The position numbers and the translations under genes are program-made. DNA of 64,000 nt from an uncultured Clostridia bacterium. GTDB taxonomy: Bacteria; Bacillota; Clostridia; Christensenellales; CAG-917. Below the pieces are notes generated by a model. It was not told the origin of the DNA. It worked only from the letters and a program-made list of their open reading frames with translations, and ran no database searches. Shown in pieces: positions 59,075 to 64,000 of the stretch. The first letter of the stretch is position 1, and the number at the start of each line of letters is the position of its first letter. The stretch is from the NCBI GenBank assembly GCA_934233745.1, contig CAKQGN010000007.1, forward strand, positions 14,971 to 78,970. Direction: 5' to 3'.

Positions 59075-60839
59075 AGCCGGGAAAACGAGTGCGCGAAGCA
59101 TACGACGTATGCAACAACTCGTGTGCCAAATGGCTGTTCGGCTCGCCCAAAAACTCGTCGTAGAGTTTCTTGACTTGTTCGTTCTTGTGAGATACGCGGA
59201 CTTCTTTGCTTTCGTCCTCTTGATAAAGAGCGGCTGCACGTTTGTCGCGGAAGGTATCGAGAATGTCGTCATCCTCGTTGGGAAGGAAGCAAGGCTTGAC
59301 ATAGGGTTGTCCGCCGCCTGCAACGCAACCGCCGGGGCATCCCATGATTTCGATGAAGTGATAGGGGCTTGTGCCTTCTCTGATTTGGTCGAGAAGCACT
59401 TTTGCATTCTTCATGCCGGACGCGACCGCAACTTTGACATCCATACCGCCGAGGTTGTAGGTTGCCTCTTTGATGCCTTGCATTCCACGCACTTCTTGCA
59501 ATTCAACATGTGCGAGTTCCTTGCCGGTGAGTGCAAACGCCGCCGTACGAAGAGCCGCTTCCATAACGCCGCCGGTTGCGCCGAAGATGACGCCTGCGCC
59601 GGTGTATTCGCCAACGATGTCGTTGTCAAATTGCTCATCGGGAAGTTTTGCAAAGCGGATACCTGCACGCTTGATGAGCTTGGCAAGTTCTCTTGTGGTT
59701 AGCACTGCGTCCACGTCTTTAAGACCGTTGACGGCAAGTTCTTTTCTGTCCTTTTCAAACTTCTTGGCGGTGCAAGGCATGACTGAAACGACAAACATAT
59801 CTTCGGGTTTGATGCCGTTGCGCTCCGCATAGTAGGATTTGAGGATTGCGCCGAACATTTCGTGAGGCGATTTGCATGAGGAAAGGTGATCGAGTTGATC
59901 GCCATAGTAATACTCCGCATAGTTTATCCAGCCCGGAGAGCAGGACGTAATCATGGGAAGCACACCGCCCTCTTTTACGCGAGAAAGAAGCTCGTTTGCC
60001 TCCTCCATAATCGTGAGGTCTGCGCCGAAATTGGTGTCAAACACTTTCTTGAATCCGAGTCTGCGCAAAGCCGCGACCATTTTGCCTGTGACAAGAGTGC
60101 CGACGGGCATATCGAATTCCTCACCGAGTGCGGCACGCACTGCGGGAGCGGTTTGAACGACGACGTATTTGCCTTGTTTGAAGGCTTCGTCAACCTTGTC
60201 TATTTCGCTCACTTCCATGAGTGCGCCCGTGGGGCAAACGCTTACGCATTGACCGCAAAGGATGCAGGGAGAATTTGCAAAACTTCTGTTTTGAGCGGGA
60301 GCGACAATGGTTTTGAAACCTCTCTTCTCAAAGCCGAGCACGGAGAGTCCGTGAGCGTTTTTGCATCTTTCGATACATCTGCCGCAAAGCACGCATTTGG
60401 ATGTATCTCTCTTTATTGACGGCGTGAGTCTGTCAACGGTGACGGGAGTTTTCTCGCCCTCGTAAAGACCTTCCCTTGCGCCGGTGAGAATTGCAACGTG
60501 CAAAAGTTCGCACTTGCCGTTCTTGTCGCATTCCTGACAGTTTCTGTTGTGGTTGGAAAGCAAAAGTTCAACGGAGTTTCTTCTTGCTTGCACCGCTTTT
60601 GGAGAAGAAATGGTGATTTCCATACCCTCCGCAACGGGATAGACGCAAGACGCAACAAGTCCTCTTGCACCCGTTGCTTCTACAAGGCAAACGCGGCAGG
60701 AACCTCTTGAACATTCGCCGTGATTATATGCGCAAAGAGACGGGATTTCGTATCCGCATGCTTTTGCCGCTTCGAGTATCGTCATGCCTTGTTCGACTTG
60801 ATAAGGCACGCCTTCGATTTTAATATTGATTTTCGCCAT
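59073..60839 (-). CDS. hydA: [FeFe] hydrogenase catalytic subunit
   Basis: A 588-residue enzyme that reduces protons to H2. Domains in order: plant-type 2Fe-2S (cysteines from residue 36), His-ligated 4Fe-4S (HNRNCQECDKNGKC, 97-110), two 4Fe-4S sites (from 149 and 192), then the H-cluster with L1 TSCSPGW (298-304), L2 MPCTAKKFE (354-362) and L3 EIMGCPGGCVAGGGQP (497-512). All cluster ligands are present. With HydB and HydC it should form a group A3 electron-bifurcating hydrogenase that uses NADH and reduced ferredoxin; bifurcation is inferred from subunit set. The maturases HydEFG are not in the window. Confidence 0.96.
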   Translation of the reverse strand: MAKINIKIEGVPYQVEQGMTILEAAKACGYEIPSLCAYNHGECSRGSCRVCLVEATGARGLVASCVYPVAEGMEITISSPKAVQARRNSVELLLSNHNRNCQECDKNGKCELLHVAILTGAREGLYEGEKTPVTVDRLTPSIKRDTSKCVLCGRCIERCKNAHGLSVLGFEKRGFKTIVAPAQNRSFANSPCILCGQCVSVCPTGALMEVSEIDKVDEAFKQGKYVVVQTAPAVRAALGEEFDMPVGTLVTGKMVAALRRLGFKKVFDTNFGADLTIMEEANELLSRVKEGGVLPMITSCSPGWINYAEYYYGDQLDHLSSCKSPHEMFGAILKSYYAERNGIKPEDMFVVSVMPCTAKKFEKDRKELAVNGLKDVDAVLTTRELAKLIKRAGIRFAKLPDEQFDNDIVGEYTGAGVIFGATGGVMEAALRTAAFALTGKELAHVELQEVRGMQGIKEATYNLGGMDVKVAVASGMKNAKVLLDQIREGTSPYHFIEIMGCPGGCVAGGGQPYVKPCFLPNEDDDILDTFRDKRAAALYQEDESKEVRVSHKNEQVKKLYDEFLGEPNSHLAHELLHTSYASRTRFPG

Positions 60840-60851
60840 AATACTCTCTCC

Positions 60852-62735
60852 TTATTTCTTCTCGATTGCTTTAAGTCTGCAAGCAGAAATACACATACCG
60901 CACTTGATGCACTTGTCTTTGTTGATTTCTCTGGACGGAAGTTTGTGTCCGGGTGCGACATAGTTGGTGGTATGGATTGCTCCGACAGGACAATTTCTCT
61001 CGCAAAGTCCGCAGCCGACGCACTTGTCTAAAATGACTTCATAATTCATGAGGCTCTTGCACACGTGAGCGGGGCATTTCTTGTCAACGATGTGCGCGAT
61101 ATACTCGTCTTTGAAGTGCGCAAGCGTGGAAAGAATCGGGTTCGGTGCAGTTTGTCCGAGTGCGCAGAGAGAGTCGTTTTTGATATTCGACGCAAGATCC
61201 ATGAGTTTGTCAAGGTCTTCCATAGTGGCTTTGCCCTTGGTGATTTTGGTGAGAATTTCGAGCATTCTCTTGGTGCCGATACGGCAAGGCGAGCATTTTC
61301 CGCAAGATTCGTCGCAAATAAATTCCATATAGAACTTTGCAACGTCAACCATACAGTTGTCTTCGTCCATGACGATTGCGCCGCCCGAACCCATCATTGA
61401 GCCTTTTGCGACAAGGTTGTCAAAGTCGATGAGTGCGTCGAGGTCTTCGGATGTCAGGCATCCGCCGGAAGGTCCGCCTGTTTGAATGGCTTTGAATTTC
61501 TTTCCGCCGGGAATACCGCCGCCGATGTCGTAAATAAGTTCACGCAAGGTTGTGCCCATAGGAACTTCCACAAGTCCGACGTTGTTCACCTTTCCGCCGA
61601 GAGCAAAGACCTTTGTGCCTTTTGACTTTTCCGTGCCGAAGCAAGTGAACTTCTCATAGCCTTCTCTCATTATATAGGGAACGCAAGCAAGAGTTTCGAC
61701 GTTGTTGACAATGGTCGGAGATTCCCACAAGCCTTTGACTGCCGGGAACGGAGGACGGGGACGAGGCATACCTCTCTTGCCCTCTATCGAGTTGAGGAGC
61801 GCGGTTTCTTCACCGCAAACGAATGCGCCCGCACCAAGACGGATATGTACTCTGAAGGAGAAGTTTGTTCCGAGAATATTGTCGCCCAAAAGTCCGAGAT
61901 CTTCCGCTTGTTTGATTGCGATACGGAGTCTGTTTACGGCGATGGGATATTCTGCACGAACATAGAAATAACCGTTTTGTGCGCCGATTGCATAACCTGC
62001 AATCATCATACCTTCGATGACTGCAAGCGGGTTTCCTTCGAGAATGGAACGGTCCATAAACGCACCCGGGTCGCCTTCGTCGCCGTTGCAAACGACGTAC
62101 TTTGCGCCTTCGGGCTGAGCATATGCAAATTGCCACTTTCTGCCGGTGGGGAATCCGCCGCCGCCTCTTCCTCTCAAACCGGAAGCCAAAATCTCGTTGA
62201 TGACTTCTTGTCTGTCCATTTGAAGCGCTCTTTCAAGTCCTTTGAATGCGCCTGCGCCGAGAGCTTCCTCGATTTTTTCGGGGTTGATGCTTCCGCAGCC
62301 GTGCAATGCGATACGAACTTGTTTTTTGTAGAAAGTGATGTCGTCTTGTTTGGATATTTTTTCTTTGGTGACGGGGTCGATGTAAAGAAGTCTTTCCACC
62401 ACTTCACCGTTTTCGAGGTCTTTTTCGACGATTTCTTTCACGTCATCGATTTTGACCATTCTGTAAAGCGTGTCTTCGGGATAAATCTTGACAAACGGGC
62501 CTTGAGAACAGAAGCCGAAGCAACCGACTTGGTTGACGGTGACTTTGTCATGCAATCCTCTCTCGTTGATGAGCTTGACAAACTCTTCTCTGATTTCGTC
62601 CGAGTGAGATGACAAGCAACCCGTGCCGCCGCACAACACGACGTGACGTCTGCCGTCGCTTCCCGTAAACTTTGCGTCGAGGCAAGAAGAGCAATCTTGA
62701 CATGTTTTGTCCAATTCAGCAAAATTTCTTATCAT
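60852..62735 (-). CDS. hydB: NADH-binding hydrogenase subunit (NuoF-like)
   Basis: A 627-residue flavoprotein with an N-terminal thioredoxin-like 2Fe-2S domain (CGGTGCLSS and VGCFGFCSQGP), the NuoF core with GLRGRGGGGFPTGRKW (NADH/FMN loops) and NGDEGDPGAFMDRSILEGNP, the CDESCGKCSPCRIGT cluster, and two C-terminal 4Fe-4S sites (CVGCGLCERNCP, CIKCGMCISAC). This order is typical of HydB of trimeric hydrogenases. It sits two bases after hydC and twelve bases before hydA. Confidence 0.95.
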   Translation of the reverse strand: MIRNFAELDKTCQDCSSCLDAKFTGSDGRRHVVLCGGTGCLSSHSDEIREEFVKLINERGLHDKVTVNQVGCFGFCSQGPFVKIYPEDTLYRMVKIDDVKEIVEKDLENGEVVERLLYIDPVTKEKISKQDDITFYKKQVRIALHGCGSINPEKIEEALGAGAFKGLERALQMDRQEVINEILASGLRGRGGGGFPTGRKWQFAYAQPEGAKYVVCNGDEGDPGAFMDRSILEGNPLAVIEGMMIAGYAIGAQNGYFYVRAEYPIAVNRLRIAIKQAEDLGLLGDNILGTNFSFRVHIRLGAGAFVCGEETALLNSIEGKRGMPRPRPPFPAVKGLWESPTIVNNVETLACVPYIMREGYEKFTCFGTEKSKGTKVFALGGKVNNVGLVEVPMGTTLRELIYDIGGGIPGGKKFKAIQTGGPSGGCLTSEDLDALIDFDNLVAKGSMMGSGGAIVMDEDNCMVDVAKFYMEFICDESCGKCSPCRIGTKRMLEILTKITKGKATMEDLDKLMDLASNIKNDSLCALGQTAPNPILSTLAHFKDEYIAHIVDKKCPAHVCKSLMNYEVILDKCVGCGLCERNCPVGAIHTTNYVAPGHKLPSREINKDKCIKCGMCISACRLKAIEKK

Positions 62736-62737
62736 AA

Positions 62738-63220
62738 TCAGTTCTCCTTTGCCATGTACTCATCGATGATGCCGGGAACGGCGTTCACCGAAACTTTGGG
62801 ATACACCTGTCCGTTGATTGAAACAGCAGGAGCGATTCCGCAAGCACCGATACAACGCAATGCGTCGATTGTAAACAAACCGTCTTTGGTTGTTTCGCCC
62901 GGTTTGATGCCGAGCAATTCGCTGAATTTGTCAATGACTTGTTGCGCACCTTTGACATAGCAAGCAGTGCCGAGACAACAACCGATGACGTATTTTCCCT
63001 TCGGAGTCAAAGAGAAAAACGAATAAAAAGTCACGACGCCGTAAATTTCAGCAACCGAGATACCCGTTCTGTCCGAAACGATTTCTTGCACTTCGAGAGG
63101 AATATAGCCGTATTCCTTTTGAATATCGCTCAAAATCATCATAAGAGGGGTGTTTTCGCCGACGTATCTGTCGCAAATCGTATTGATTTGAGCAACCGCC
63201 GCTTCGCTTAAATGAGCCAT
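62738..63220 (-). CDS. hydC: Hydrogenase 2Fe-2S subunit (NuoE-like)
   Basis: A 160-residue thioredoxin-like ferredoxin. The four 2Fe-2S cysteines are in CCLGTACYVKG and RCIGACGIAP; the helical N-terminus carries MMILSDIQKEYGYIPLEV as in NuoE. It passes electrons between HydB and the rest of the trimer. First gene of hydCBA, with an AAAGGAGGG ribosome site and a clear promoter. Confidence 0.95.
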   Translation of the reverse strand: MAHLSEAAVAQINTICDRYVGENTPLMMILSDIQKEYGYIPLEVQEIVSDRTGISVAEIYGVVTFYSFFSLTPKGKYVIGCCLGTACYVKGAQQVIDKFSELLGIKPGETTKDGLFTIDALRCIGACGIAPAVSINGQVYPKVSVNAVPGIIDEYMAKEN

Positions 63221-63262
63221 GGTAAGCCCTCCTTTGTATATTGAATAATGATAACCTTTAAA

Positions 63263-63291
63263 AGTTTAGCACAAAAATCGCGCACTCGCAA
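63263..63291 (-). promoter_or_regulatory. hydCBA promoter
   Basis: TTGCGA, a 17-base spacer and TAAACT on the minus strand, 42 bases before hydC. The TGTGC before the -10 also precedes the -10 boxes of sdaA and of typA. Confidence 0.65.
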
Positions 63292-63375
63292 TAGATAAAT
63301 CAATATTTATATATTTTTATCGGTTAAAAATAGTAAATAAGCCAATCGGGTGTGGGTGTCCCACCCGAACTGTAC

Positions 63376-63563
63376 TTATTCAGGGCGTTCTTATACTCGG
63401 TATGTGCATATTCAGGGGGCGAGCCGCAAGGCGATGAAAGTGATATGCACGAATTCGTGCATGATATTATTGCCTATGGCAACAGTGATATTTGCGCTTT
63501 GCGCAAGTGATATTGCAACTTCGTTGCAGTTGCGGGCGGGACACCCACACCCGAACGAACACT
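63376..63563 (+). repeat. Structured repeat unit U5: mini-hairpin array
   Basis: Second copy of the U1 plan. Header 63390-63407, then hairpins GCACG-AATT-CGTGC, ATTGCC-TAT-GGCAAC, TTGCGC-TTT-GCGCAA and GCAAC-TTC-GTTGC with GTGATAT linkers, and the closing GGGCGGGACACCCACACCCG. An inverted piece (CGGGTGTGGGTGTCCCACCC) lies just upstream at 63347-63366. From 63292 to 63375 nothing else is seen. Confidence 0.75.
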
Positions 63564-63843
63564 CATTCAAGGCGTTCTTATACATGGTATGTGCAACTTA
63601 AAAGACGGAACACGAGCCGCAACGGCGGCGAGAAAGCGAACGCCGAGCTTGACGTATAGTACAAGTGAGCGGACGAGTTTGGATTCTTTTCGTCCGCGAA
63701 CGAGTGACATAAAAAGAGAACGATAGCAATCTATGCGAGTGCTGAGTGTGTCCCCACGCGGAGCGGACGCCGTGGGTTCCCTTTCAAGGGGGAACGGCGG
63801 TTGGGGAAACACGTGAGGAAGGGGGACATAGCATTTAGAGTTC
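63564..63843 (+). repeat. Structured repeat unit U6 (type II RNA-like element)
   Basis: Close copy of U2 and U4 with header 63577-63594, stem GCGGACGA/TCGTCCGC, ATCTATGCGAGTGC, the GTGTGTCCCC/GGGGAAACAC outer stem, CGCCGT/ACGGCG and GTTCCCTT/GGGGGAAC. It follows U5 in the same order in which U2 follows U1. It lacks the nested-hairpin elements. Confidence 0.8.
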
Positions 63844-63883
63844 TAAACATTCAACTCTTGTAGAGGACGAACAAAACACTCTT

Positions 63884-64000
63884 TTAAGGCGTTCTTATAC
63901 ACGGTATGTGCATATTCAGGGTGCGAGCCGCAAGGCGGCGAGAAAGCGAACGCCGAGCTTGACGTATAGTACAAGTGAGCGGACGAGTTTGGATTCTTTT
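63884..64000 (+). repeat. Structured repeat unit U7, cut by the window end
   Basis: The header at 63894-63911 and the type II sequence continue to the last base, within the GCGGACGA stem loop. The array therefore goes on beyond this window. Confidence 0.78.

Overview
The window looks like a chromosomal segment of an uncultured, anaerobic, fermentative Bacillota (Clostridia-like) bacterium. The support is a three-subunit HydABC-type [FeFe] hydrogenase, pyruvate phosphate dikinase, an iron-sulfur L-serine dehydratase, AddAB instead of RecBCD, TagGH/Wzm-Wzt-type export, lipobox lipoproteins and Shine-Dalgarno sites of the AGGAGG type. No rRNA, tRNA, transposase or CRISPR array was seen. Species cannot be named from the sequence alone.

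Layout. 1-3.6 kb: tail of an unknown gene, two tandem DHH phosphoesterases, surE, and a DivIVA-like coiled-coil gene. 3.8-9.5 kb: minus-strand galK-lgt-pncB facing plus-strand galT, so a Leloir galactose module shares a divergent promoter region. 9.5-10.3 kb: a lipoprotein and an XRE regulator, divergent around two palindromes. 10.3-11.5 kb: dense non-coding structured repeats. 11.5-15.8 kb: typA, L-serine dehydratase and tmRNA, whose 3' end recurs twice downstream. 15.8-18.3 kb: M20 peptidase and a lipoprotein.

18.4-31.5 kb is a surface-polysaccharide locus: a polyprenyl-phosphate sugar transferase, a lipid kinase, an ABC exporter pair, and a minus-strand operon that runs rfbA-glf-GT2-(GT8/TagF fusion)-GlfT2-like-GT4-DUF4422. 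UDP-galactopyranose mutase beside a GlfT2-like enzyme points to a galactofuranose-containing polymer; the TagF-like domain adds a possible polyol-phosphate step. 31.7-36.2 kb: a small membrane protein, a tandem-TIR protein and ppdK; the TIR gene lies between ppdK's real 3' end and a decayed copy of that end. 36.5-40.3 kb: CorA and two acidic proteins that share a new-looking C-terminal domain. 40.5-47.3 kb: addBA. 47.5-58.4 kb: lipoprotein, small unknown gene, TrkA-TrkH potassium uptake, membrane sulfatase, FAD oxidoreductase, anchored unknown protein, a degenerate M28 peptidase and its MarR partner. 59-63.2 kb: hydCBA, flanked on both sides by the same structured repeats found at 10.3-11.5 kb.

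The most unusual content is non-coding. Two families of structured, plus-strand-sense repeat elements recur at three places in the window; their stems are kept by compensatory changes, they lie next to each other in the same order at two loci, and their arms run into the 3' ends of typA and hydA. Also of note are five good promoters whose -10 box sits only 6-9 bases from the start codon (candidate leaderless mRNAs), and the two 3'-end duplications (ssrA, ppdK) that look like scars of integration.
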